A stretch of DNA of 6,013 nt, from positions 1 to 6,013 of the forward strand of contig JAHFJB010000031.1 of assembly GCA_023246135.1 (NCBI GenBank), in the 5' to 3' direction. The position numbers and the translations under genes were made by a program. Source of the stretch: Candidatus Parcubacteria bacterium (GTDB taxonomy: Bacteria; Patescibacteriota; Patescibacteriia; UBA1558; GWA2-36-10). Every line of letters starts with the position of its first letter. The first letter of the stretch is position 1. Positions 1-4,521 of the stretch are shown piece by piece. Under the pieces are notes generated by a model that ran no database searches, was not told the DNA's origin, and saw nothing but the letters and a program-made list of their open reading frames with translations.

Positions 1-162
1 TTCCTTAGTAGCATCTAGCACTAACTCTTTTAGATTTTTGAGGACTGATAGGCGGGCGATTCTTCCTTTGATGCCCAGATCAACTAATCTTTTTTCGATT
101 TTTATCAAAAGGTCAGCGTATTTTTTTTCATTGAGAAAGGAGTCGTAAATATATAGATACAT
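1..162 (-). CDS. N-terminal part of a conserved protein, possibly diacylglycerol-kinase-like (truncated by window edge)
   Basis: The reading frame opens at 162 on the minus strand and stays open for 54 codons to the window edge, so only the N-terminus is visible; it begins MYLYIYDSFLNEKKYADLLI. It starts 6 nt after the bactofilin stop codon, so the two genes are almost certainly co-transcribed. AGGAG sits only one base before the ATG, which is unusually close for a working SD, but the 'MYLYIYD.FL' opening matches how I remember the start of this family. From memory, similar proteins in CPR genomes continue into a region resembling the diacylglycerol kinase catalytic domain. That region is not in the window, so the function is only a suggestion. 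That this is a coding start is fairly sure; the family name is not. Confidence 0.6.
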   Translation of the reverse strand, partial: MYLYIYDSFLNEKKYADLLIKIEKRLVDLGIKGRIARLSVLKNLKELVLDATKE

Positions 163-168
163 ACTCCT

Positions 169-606
169 TTAATTTTTTTCAGGATATTTTTCTTCTTTGC
201 TTTCGGAGTGAGATTTTTTGGCTTCAATCTTCTCTTCAGTAGAGATGTTACCAACTGGCATATCAAGCTGGCCTTGAATCAAGGCCCCACTTTCCATAGA
301 TAGGATCTGGGCGCGGATATTACCAAGTATCATAGCTGTGCCAGCAATCTCTAGTTTGCCTTTAACTGTAATATCACCCTTAACCTTGCCGGAAATAAAG
401 GCATTATTGGCTTTGATATCAGCTTCAACTACAGCATTTTCCCCTATTTTTAGGTTATTTTTGGTCTGTAGAGTTCCGATTAGCATTCCTTCAATGATCA
501 GATCACCCTCACCCTTGAAATCACCTTGGACTTTTACAGATGGCCCTATTATAGTTTCAATGTTCTTGGGTGTGGGCATCCCCTGATTTTTATTAAACAT
601 GGCCAT
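169..606 (-). CDS. Bactofilin (polymer-forming cytoskeletal protein)
   Basis: This 145-residue protein matches the bactofilin family (DUF583): a short N-terminal tail (about 1-16), a core of short beta-strand repeats from TIIGPSVKVQGDF (about 19) to QLDMP (about 117), and a charged, Lys/Glu-rich C-terminal tail (about 123-145). Repeated turns of the type GxGDLIIEG, KIGENAVVEADI and ISGKVKGDITVKGKLEI are typical of the right-handed beta-helix that polymerises without nucleotide. Bactofilins form filaments under the membrane that help localise envelope or morphogenesis proteins. The start at 606 (ATGGCCATG) follows an AT-rich leader with no SD; a second ATG two codons in at 600 cannot be excluded. 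It is first in a minus-strand unit with the truncated gene 6 nt downstream and diverges from the hydrolase gene. The family assignment is secure; its role in this cell is not shown. Confidence 0.93.
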   Translation of the reverse strand: MAMFNKNQGMPTPKNIETIIGPSVKVQGDFKGEGDLIIEGMLIGTLQTKNNLKIGENAVVEADIKANNAFISGKVKGDITVKGKLEIAGTAMILGNIRAQILSMESGALIQGQLDMPVGNISTEEKIEAKKSHSESKEEKYPEKN

Positions 607-646
607 ATTATTGTATTTTTTAATGTTAGTTCTTTTTTGCCCCTTA

Positions 647-675
647 ATATTAGCTAAATTAAGGCGTAATGTAAA
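647..675 (-). promoter_or_regulatory. Predicted promoter of the bactofilin unit
   Basis: On the minus strand, TTTACA (675-670, five of six matches to TTGACA) is followed after exactly 17 nt by TAATAT (652-647, four of six to TATAAT). Transcription would begin near 640, giving a leader of about 34 nt before the ATG at 606. Predicted from sequence only. Confidence 0.5.
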
Positions 676-706
676 GAGGCAAAAATTCGAATTTATCTAT
701 AAATTA

Positions 707-735
707 TAGACTTTTGAGGACATTTACATTATAAT
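707..735 (+). promoter_or_regulatory. Predicted promoter of the MBL-fold hydrolase gene
   Basis: TAGACT (707-712, four of six to TTGACA) is followed after 17 nt by a perfect TATAAT (730-735). Transcription would begin near 742, about 22 nt before the ATG at 764. The -10 lies inside the left arm of a perfect inverted repeat (728-758). A second TATAAT at 753-758 lies in the right arm, with no obvious -35; if used it would give a nearly leaderless mRNA. Confidence 0.55.
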
Positions 736-758
736 AGTTGGGCTTAAACTATTATAAT
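728..758. repeat. Perfect 11-bp inverted repeat over the hydrolase promoter and leader
   Basis: ATTATAATAGT (728-738) and its exact reverse complement ACTATTATAAT (748-758) flank a 9-nt spacer. The left arm covers the predicted -10 and the right arm ends 5 nt before the ATG. This is where a repressor operator would sit; alternatively the right arm and spacer mark a second start region. With initiation near 742 the left arm would not be transcribed, so a DNA operator is more likely than an RNA hairpin. AT-rich sequence makes chance dyads more common, but 11 of 11 matched pairs is notable. Confidence 0.6.
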
Positions 759-763
759 AAAAT

Positions 764-1363
764 ATGGCGCAAGTAAAAGTATTAGTAGAAGGTAAACATC
801 AGTTTAGTGGGGAAAAATTGGAGATTGGTTCCACGGTTACTTTGGTGAAGACTGATAAAAATATTATAGTTGACCCAGGCTATTATCCTGATGCCGACAA
901 GTTAATAGAATCCTTAAAAAATGAGGGTTTGGCGCCAGAAGATATAGACATAGTAGTTTTGACTCATCTGCACCTTGACCACACCATCAATGTTCATTTG
1001 TTCCCCCAAGCCAAAATATATTGTAAGCTTAGAAGTGCTGGCTATCCTGGTCAGTTTCACAATTTAGAGCAAGGGTATCTAGTCCAAGCGGACATGTCCG
1101 ATGGTCTGGAGTTAGCTGAAGATGTAGAGATTTTACTTACTCCGGGACATATGGACGGTCATATTTCTTTATTGGTTCATACTCCAGAGGGTAAAATAGT
1201 GATTGCCGGCGATGCCTTGGCTATGGAGAGCTTAATCAATTTAAGTAAGGAGCCAACGCTTTTTGATGATTTAGCTCAGTATAATGAGAGTAGGAAAAAA
1301 GTCCTCAAAGTAGCTGATTTTATTGTACCTGGTCACGGTCCTATGTTCAAGGTTAAAAAGTAG
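764..1363 (+). CDS. MBL-fold metal-dependent hydrolase, MBLAC1-like
   Basis: This 199-residue single-domain metallo-beta-lactamase-fold protein carries the whole metal site: THLHLDHT (His68, His70, Asp72, His73), TPGHMDGH (His129), AGDA (Asp150) and PGHGP (His191), enough for two metal ions. No signal peptide is seen, so it should be cytoplasmic. The C-terminal stretch SRKKVLKVADFIVPGHGPMF strongly resembles the end of human MBLAC1 as I recall it, and the early IVDPG and TPGHxxGH stretches also fit that subgroup. Human MBLAC1 has been reported as a nuclease for histone pre-mRNA; other MBL relatives hydrolyse thioesters, lactones or phosphodiesters, so the substrate here is unknown. The ATG has no SD (taataaaatATG). 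It lies upstream of tRNA-Arg and a small gene with no clear terminator between. The fold is certain; the subgroup is likely. Confidence 0.9.
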   Translation: MAQVKVLVEGKHQFSGEKLEIGSTVTLVKTDKNIIVDPGYYPDADKLIESLKNEGLAPEDIDIVVLTHLHLDHTINVHLFPQAKIYCKLRSAGYPGQFHNLEQGYLVQADMSDGLELAEDVEILLTPGHMDGHISLLVHTPEGKIVIAGDALAMESLINLSKEPTLFDDLAQYNESRKKVLKVADFIVPGHGPMFKVKK

Positions 1364-1428
1364 TTTTAATATATTACGACACAATCTTTTAGCTAATATA
1401 AAGTAAAAAGTAAATAAATATATATTTT

Positions 1429-1503
1429 GTCCTTGTAGTTCAATGGATAGAACAAGGCTCTCCTAAGGCCTAAATAGAGGTTCGATTCCTCTCAGGGACA
1501 CCA
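1429..1503 (+). tRNA. tRNA-Arg (anticodon CCU), CCA encoded
   Basis: A full cloverleaf can be folded by eye. The acceptor stem 1429-1435 pairs with 1493-1499 (one G-U). The D stem is GTTC 1438-1441 with GAAC 1450-1453. The anticodon stem 1455-1459 pairs with 1467-1471 around the loop CTCCTAA, placing CCT at 1462-1464. A 4-nt variable loop follows, then the T stem AGAGG/CCTCT around TTCGATT. Discriminator A1500 is followed by genomic CCA at 1501-1503. It reads the AGG arginine codon. The next gene starts 19 nt after the CCA, so the tRNA may be cut from a longer transcript. Confidence 0.96.
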
Positions 1504-1522
1504 TAATTAAAATATAAAAAAT

Positions 1523-1741
1523 ATGCGGGGAAGAAATCCTTTTGAGTATCCGACAGATAGTGCGGAAAGATTGGGGGCCGAAGGGTTATCTGACGGCGAC
1601 GTTGACACTGATCCAAAAGCTAAAGCTAAGGCAGATAGAGATAAATTACGCTTACTAGAAGAATTATCTCGTTTTACTAAGTATCAGAAAGGATTGGTAA
1701 AGAGCCAAGGAGAAGAAACTGAGGATATAGAAAAAATATAG
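1523..1741 (+). CDS. Small charged hypothetical protein (72 aa)
   Basis: I do not recognise this protein. It has 72 residues, no membrane segment and no cysteine. An N-terminal part with Gly, Asp and Pro (MRGRNPFEYPTDSAERLG) looks disordered, while residues about 33-60 (KAKADRDKLRLLEELSRF) look like one amphipathic, highly charged helix. It starts 19 nt after the tRNA CCA end, with the same AT-rich SD-less context as its neighbours (aaaaaatATG). It ends 14 nt before the stem of a strong terminator, which supports a real gene at the end of this transcription unit. Against it are its short length and the lack of any known domain. Its base composition matches the AT-rich neighbours rather than the GC-rich minus-strand genes. 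Confidence 0.6.
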   Translation: MRGRNPFEYPTDSAERLGAEGLSDGDVDTDPKAKAKADRDKLRLLEELSRFTKYQKGLVKSQGEETEDIEKI

Positions 1742-1755
1742 GAATAATAGGTATT

Positions 1756-1795
1756 ATAAAGACGCCCCGCAGAGTGGGGCGTCTTTATGTTTTTA
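1756..1795 (+). terminator. Intrinsic terminator of the hydrolase-tRNA-small ORF unit
   Basis: A perfect stem (1756-1768 with 1776-1788, 13 bp, core GACGCCCC/GGGGCGTC) closes a 7-nt loop and is followed by a T-rich run (tgttttta). The 3' strand of the stem itself ends in TTT. The A-rich left flank gives a few T residues on the other strand too, so weak activity there is possible. Confidence 0.88.
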
Positions 1796-1909
1796 TCTAA
1801 TATTAGCCAAAAAATAGTATTTTCTCTATATTTTAGTCTTTGTTTTCTTGAGAAATTTGTTAGTTTTAGCGAAAATTAGTTATATAATAGATATTTATTG
1901 TAGATTTTA

Positions 1910-1943
1910 GGGGTCGGGCGACGTGTGCCGTCGCTCCGACCCC
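1910..1943 (-). other. GC-rich hairpin at the end of the minus-strand unit, without a T tract
   Basis: GGGGTCGG (1910-1917) pairs with CCGACCCC (1936-1943), and GCGACG (1918-1923) with CGTCGC (1929-1934). This gives 14 bp with one bulged T (1935) and a 5-nt loop. It begins one base after the TGA of the 144-residue gene. Downstream on the minus strand the sequence is CTAAAATCTACAATAAAT, with no T run, so it is not a standard intrinsic terminator. It may instead protect the mRNA 3' end or slow polymerase. A TATAAT at 1883-1888 on the plus strand would point transcription into it, but has no good -35. Confidence 0.6.
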
Positions 1944-1944
1944 A

Positions 1945-2379
1945 TCATTCTTGCGGTCTTGTCAGACCAACGGCTCTACAGAAGCCAGGGCCATAGAAAA
2001 AGGCTATGGCTTTCCCGTTTTCTTGATTGGTCTCTTGGCGAGACCAATAGCCGATGACGTGGTCAGGGTTGTGTTTTGCGCGAATATGAGGTTCTAGCCG
2101 TCCGTTCTCATCAGCTTCGGCTATGAACAGAAACTCGCCATATTCATCAAGGATGTAAGGAGGGATTTCTAGAGCTTTTTCTAGCTCTTGCAGTGGCAGG
2201 TAGTCGCTAGCTTCAGCATAGAGCAGGAGCCGCTCAGCTACGTCTCGCTTACTCATAGTTGGGACAGGTCGTTCCGGCTTGAACCTTAAGCGCATTGGCG
2301 GTGCTTCTGGTATGTTGTCGCGATTTTTCTTTGCTAGACATACGAGCAACACGGCGAAGACTACGGCGATCACAATCAT
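1945..2379 (-). CDS. Membrane-anchored protein of unknown function (144 aa)
   Basis: I do not recognise a family. Residues about 1-16 (MIVIAVVFAVLLVCLA) form one hydrophobic segment followed at once by KKNR, so the protein should be anchored by its N-terminus with the rest in the cytoplasm (N-out). A Pro/Arg-rich linker (about 27-48) leads to a soluble domain. Part of that domain (about 48-90: SKRDVAERLLLYAEASDYLP, then LQELEKALEIPPYILDEYGE) could be a small helical, winged-helix-like unit; this is only a guess. The start at 2379 is chosen over an in-frame TTG 18 nt upstream because GGAGGGAGGTG lies 5 nt before this ATG. It follows the 51-residue membrane gene by 71 nt in the same direction. 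Its GC content is clearly above that of the plus-strand genes, and it is the only complete gene here ending in TGA. Confidence 0.78.
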   Translation of the reverse strand: MIVIAVVFAVLLVCLAKKNRDNIPEAPPMRLRFKPERPVPTMSKRDVAERLLLYAEASDYLPLQELEKALEIPPYILDEYGEFLFIAEADENGRLEPHIRAKHNPDHVIGYWSRQETNQENGKAIAFFYGPGFCRAVGLTRPQE

Positions 2380-2384
2380 GGTTT

Positions 2385-2395
2385 CACCTCCCTCC
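2385..2395 (-). promoter_or_regulatory. Strong Shine-Dalgarno site that fixes the start at 2379
   Basis: GGAGGGAGGTG read on the minus strand ends 5 nt before the ATG at 2379. It decides against the upstream TTG at 2397. The AT-rich plus-strand genes of this window have nothing comparable. Confidence 0.85.
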
Positions 2396-2424
2396 AACCG
2401 CCATGGTTGGGTTTAGATGACTTT

Positions 2425-2475
2425 GAGCCAAGAGCAGACCGTGTAAGCCACTAGCTAAGAGCCAAGAGCAGACCG
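2425..2475. repeat. 17-bp direct repeat duplicating the 3' end of the 51-residue gene
   Basis: GAGCCAAGAGCAGACCG occurs at 2425-2441 and again at 2459-2475, 34 bp apart. The second copy lies in the last codons of the 51-residue gene (coding for part of CGLLLAL); the first lies just beyond its stop codon. Similarity stops abruptly on both sides, which suggests a small duplication, or repair by slippage, that has since diverged. Confidence 0.8.
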
Positions 2476-2606
2476 CACACGACAATCAGAGCAAGGGCAA
2501 ACCCGAGGCTCAGGAGCACAAGGACACAGCGAGTGCTGGGGTCTTCTTCAGAGCCGAAAATCCGGCGCTTCAGATTGTACCAGAGGACAAGCAGCTGGAA
2601 TCTCAT
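2451..2606 (-). CDS. Small single-pass membrane protein (51 aa), unknown function
   Basis: Residues 1-27 are polar and partly basic (NLKRRIFGSEEDPSTR). Residues about 28-50 are one continuous hydrophobic helix (VLVLLSLGFALALIVVCGLL), and the protein ends right after it, as in a tail-anchored protein. No known family is recognised. The ATG at 2606 is preferred because GGAGGTG lies 5 nt upstream. A longer frame using TTG at 2672 would start inside the predicted -10 box and so could not be on the mRNA. It is first in a two-gene minus-strand unit with the 144-residue membrane-anchored protein 71 nt downstream; the two may act together. The gene is GC-rich relative to its surroundings, and its 3' end is partly duplicated downstream. 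Confidence 0.72.
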   Translation of the reverse strand: MRFQLLVLWYNLKRRIFGSEEDPSTRCVLVLLSLGFALALIVVCGLLLALS

Positions 2607-2611
2607 GGGAA

Positions 2612-2618
2612 CACCTCC
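2612..2618 (-). promoter_or_regulatory. Strong Shine-Dalgarno site that fixes the start at 2606
   Basis: GGAGGTG read on the minus strand lies 5 nt before the ATG at 2606. This is the same GGAGGTG-N5-ATG layout as the next gene in the unit, which supports both starts. Confidence 0.85.
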
Positions 2619-2670
2619 GTAATTGGTGAGGACATCCGTCATCAAAAGGATTATTGATGGCAGGCATATC

Positions 2671-2699
2671 AATATATTACCCTATAAGACCCTTGTCAA
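2671..2699 (-). promoter_or_regulatory. Near-consensus promoter of the minus-strand membrane-protein unit
   Basis: On the minus strand a perfect TTGACA (2699-2694) is followed after 17 nt by TATATT (2676-2671, five of six). Transcription would start near 2664, leaving a leader of about 58 nt before the ATG at 2606. The spacer contains ATAGGGTA (2685-2678), the same eight bases as the right side of the csoR operator. Confidence 0.72.
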
Positions 2700-2882
2700 C
2701 AAGAAAGAGTTTATTGACCCTCCTTCGCGTCAGGCCCCAATGCCCAGCATTAAGGAATAATAGAGGATAAAAAAATAAACAGGAAATAAGTATATTGTAG
2801 CTACGGAGGGCAGGACAAGGATTTTAAGATGTTAATAAATAATATAAGCCCTAGTGCTTGGCACGGGGCTACGCCTATTTTC
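2700..2882. other. Intergenic region between the divergent minus-strand unit and the csoR unit
   Basis: No gene is seen on either strand between the ATG at 2606 and the ATG at 2933; each end is occupied by a promoter. The middle holds GC-rich patches in AT-rich sequence. CCCTCC (2718-2723) is later matched by GGAGGG. A small hairpin lies at 2847-2870 (AGCCC/GGGCT and GTGC/GCAC with a 3-nt loop and a bulged A) and ends 12 nt before the csoR -35. These could be remnants of intergenic repeats. No function can be assigned. Confidence 0.45.
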
Positions 2883-2911
2883 TTGACAAAAGATGGGAGG
2901 TGTGTTAATAT
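2883..2911 (+). promoter_or_regulatory. Promoter of the csoR-trxA-trxB-gdhA unit
   Basis: A perfect TTGACA (2883-2888), a 17-nt spacer and TAATAT (2906-2911, four of six) form a clear sigma-70-type promoter. Transcription would begin near 2918, so the leader is only about 15 nt. The -10 overlaps the CsoR-type operator at 2908-2928, so repressor binding would block polymerase. Confidence 0.8.
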
Positions 2912-2928
2912 ACCCCCATAGGGTATAT
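2908..2928. promoter_or_regulatory. CsoR-type operator
   Basis: ATATACCC (2908-2915) and GGGTATAT (2921-2928) are exact inverted repeats around CCATA. The core ATACCCCCATAGGGTAT has the C-run and G-run arrangement typical of operators bound by CsoR/RcnR-family repressors, and it starts 25 bp before a gene of that very family. It overlaps the -10 and the likely start point, so autorepression is the straightforward reading. Confidence 0.85.
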
Positions 2929-2932
2929 ACGT

Positions 2933-3196
2933 ATGAAAAAAAATGTTTGTAGTCCAGCTAAGATAATTTCCCATTTGCACCGTATTGAGGGGCAGGTGGG
3001 CTCTATTGAGAAAATGTACACAGAAAAGCGTGATGTCGAAGAGATTGTACGCGTAGTTTTGGCGGCCCGAGCCTCATTAGATTCAGTCACTAGGCTGCTA
3101 GTAAATGATAAGGTTAATGGCTGCTATGATGCTAGTAAAGTTGTCAAAAAGAAGGAGCTATTGAAACTTATTAATGTTTTGTTTAAAATTACTTAA
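2933..3196 (+). CDS. CsoR/RcnR-family (DUF156) transcriptional repressor with a degenerate metal site
   Basis: This 87-residue all-helical repressor has the family signature HRIEGQVGSIEKMY (16-29) and AARASLDSVTRLLVND (44-59); such proteins are tetramers that release DNA when ligand binds. Aligned without gaps to Mycobacterium tuberculosis CsoR (Cys36, His61, Cys65), the ligand positions here are Val35, Lys60 and Cys64, so two of three Cu(I) ligands are gone. The only other cysteine is Cys6 near the N-terminus; His14 and His16 are also present. CstR-type persulfide sensors keep both cysteines, so this is not a standard CstR either. The start has no SD, but the operator overlaps its promoter. 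It heads a unit with trxA, trxB and gdhA (27 nt to trxA). Family: near certain. Sensing thiol or electrophile stress is inference from the neighbours; copper sensing looks unlikely. Confidence 0.92.
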   Translation: MKKNVCSPAKIISHLHRIEGQVGSIEKMYTEKRDVEEIVRVVLAARASLDSVTRLLVNDKVNGCYDASKVVKKKELLKLINVLFKIT

Positions 3197-3206
3197 AATG
3201 TATAAT
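3179..3206 (+). promoter_or_regulatory. Possible internal promoter before trxA
   Basis: A perfect TATAAT (3201-3206) lies between csoR and trxA, with a weak TTGTTT (3179-3184) 16 nt upstream. It could give basal thioredoxin expression independent of the repressor, with a leader of about 11 nt. AT-rich spacers often contain TATAAT by chance, so this is tentative. Confidence 0.3.
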
Positions 3207-3223
3207 AATTAAATAATAAGAAT

Positions 3224-3550
3224 ATGGCCAAAGAATTGAATGATCAAAATTTTGAGGGAGAGGTTATTAAGTTTGATGGTGTTGTCTTGGTAGATTTTTG
3301 GGCGCCTTGGTGTGGGCCTTGCCGCATGCAAGGGCCAATCATTGAAGAGTTAGCCAAGGATTTTGGTGGTAATGATAAAGTAAAAATTACTAAAGTCAAT
3401 GTTGATGAGAATCAAGGTACAGCCGGTAAGTTCCAAATAATGAGCATACCAACTCTTAAGATTTTTAAAGGCGGCGAGGCTGTAGAGGATTTTATTGGTG
3501 TGCAAAACAAGGATATTTTAACGCAAAAAATTAAGCATCATTTAGCATAA
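3224..3550 (+). CDS. trxA: Thioredoxin
   Basis: At 108 residues this is the usual length for a classical thioredoxin. The active site is WCGPC (Trp29, Cys30, Cys33) in VDFWAPWCGPCR, with the buried Asp24 and the cis-proline in SIPTL (Pro76), all standard. KVNVDEN (57-63) and the late glycines (Gly83-Gly84, Gly92) also fit. No signal peptide is present, so it works in the cytoplasm, reducing protein disulfides and being reduced in turn by the reductase encoded 5 nt downstream. The ATG has no SD (aagaatATG). A possible promoter of its own lies within the 27-nt gap after csoR. Nothing is missing; function is secure, physiological targets are unknown. Confidence 0.96.
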   Translation: MAKELNDQNFEGEVIKFDGVVLVDFWAPWCGPCRMQGPIIEELAKDFGGNDKVKITKVNVDENQGTAGKFQIMSIPTLKIFKGGEAVEDFIGVQNKDILTQKIKHHLA

Positions 3551-3555
3551 ATTTT

Positions 3556-4506
3556 ATGGAAGAAACAGTCTATGACGTTTTGATAGTTGGTGGCGGTCCA
3601 GCTGGACTGACAGCGGCTATTTATACTTCTCGTCGAGCCATGAAAACTTTGGTTGTTACCAAGGATATTGGTGGGCAATTGTCTCTAACCGATGATGTAG
3701 AGAATTATCCAGGTTTTGAATCAATTGCCGGACTAACCTTGTCACAAAAATTTCAAGAACAAGCCGCTAAAACCGGCACAGAATTTTTGTTTGATGAAGT
3801 GGTATCTTTGGAAAAGCAGGCATCAGGCTTTCTGCTTAAGACCTTTGGCAATAAGACTTTGCAGGCTCGAGCTATTATTTTAGCTTTTGGATTGACGCCA
3901 CGAGATCTTGGTGTGCCTGGTGAAAAAGAATTGACTGGGCGGGGCATTACTTATTGTGCTACTTGTGATGGGCCCTTATATCGCGGCAAAGAGGTGGTAG
4001 TTATAGGCGGCGGCAATTCAGCTCTAGATGCAGCCGAGTATTTGAGTAAGGTCGCCAAAAAGGTTTATATGCTAGTGCGTGGTGAAGCTTTTCGCGGTGA
4101 ACAAGTCCTGATTGATAAAGTAAAAGCCACAGATAATATTGAAGTTATATTTCAGGCAGCCAGCAAAGAAATAAAAGGTAAAGACCGTGTTCAATCTTTG
4201 CTGTATGAGTCGCAGGGCAATATGAGTGAAATTATGGTTGATGGTATTTTTATTGAAATTGGTCACATGGCCAAGACAGCTTGGCTCAAAACCGCTGGCA
4301 TTGACTTAACGGAACATGATGAGATTAGAGTAAATCAAAACAATGAAACCAATTTGTCGGGTGTTTTCGCTGCCGGCGATGTCACGGATGTAAATTATAA
4401 GCAAGCAATTATCTCAGCTGGTGAGGGCTCTAAAGCGGCCCTACAAGCTTACAAATATCTGCAGGGTGATAAACCGCTTTTGCCAGATTGGAAAATTAAT
4501 AAGTAA
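3556..4506 (+). CDS. trxB: Thioredoxin reductase with a modified NADPH-phosphate motif
   Basis: This 316-residue low-molecular-weight thioredoxin reductase has the FAD-binding GGGPAG (12-17), the redox pair CATC (Cys134, Cys137), the nicotinamide-domain GGGNSALD (151-158) and the second FAD motif AAGDVTD (272-278). It would pass electrons from a pyridine nucleotide through FAD and the CATC disulfide to the thioredoxin encoded 5 nt upstream. Unusual is the 2'-phosphate motif: E. coli HRRDGFR corresponds without gaps to VRGEAFR (174-180), so the second arginine is Gly176 and the histidine is Val174, while Arg175 and Arg180 remain. That may weaken NADPH preference or allow NADH; this is inference. 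No SD precedes the ATG. gdhA follows after 15 nt. The enzyme class is secure; the cofactor is open. Confidence 0.95.
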   Translation: MEETVYDVLIVGGGPAGLTAAIYTSRRAMKTLVVTKDIGGQLSLTDDVENYPGFESIAGLTLSQKFQEQAAKTGTEFLFDEVVSLEKQASGFLLKTFGNKTLQARAIILAFGLTPRDLGVPGEKELTGRGITYCATCDGPLYRGKEVVVIGGGNSALDAAEYLSKVAKKVYMLVRGEAFRGEQVLIDKVKATDNIEVIFQAASKEIKGKDRVQSLLYESQGNMSEIMVDGIFIEIGHMAKTAWLKTAGIDLTEHDEIRVNQNNETNLSGVFAAGDVTDVNYKQAIISAGEGSKAALQAYKYLQGDKPLLPDWKINK

Positions 4507-4521
4507 ATTTATCTCAAATAT

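Noticed and set aside
338..586. Plus-strand frame opposite bactofilin
   Set aside because: It is the complement of a well-conserved beta-repeat gene; its Ser/Pro/Ile-rich product is typical of a shadow frame.
1429..1503. tRNA-Arg as an attachment site for an integrated element carrying the GC-rich genes
   Set aside because: I looked for a second copy of the tRNA 3' end in the rest of the window and saw none, and there is no integrase.
2380..2397. Six-residue N-terminal extension (MEGGET) of the 144-residue protein from TTG 2397
   Set aside because: Those codons are the SD sequence of the ATG at 2379; the hydrophobic anchor begins properly at that ATG.
2607..2672. Longer 73-residue version of the membrane protein starting at TTG 2672
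   Set aside because: The TTG lies inside the predicted -10 box, and a strong SD supports the ATG at 2606.
2718..2870. CRISPR array or non-coding RNA in the gap before csoR
   Set aside because: There are no regularly spaced repeats, and the one small hairpin is too weak to support a named RNA.
2905..3090. Minus-strand frame opposite csoR
   Set aside because: It overlaps the csoR promoter, operator and conserved helices, and its product has no recognisable features.
2933..3196. Calling the regulator a copper sensor and the unit a copper-resistance operon
   Set aside because: Two of three Cu(I) ligands are replaced, and no copper ATPase, chaperone or oxidase is nearby.
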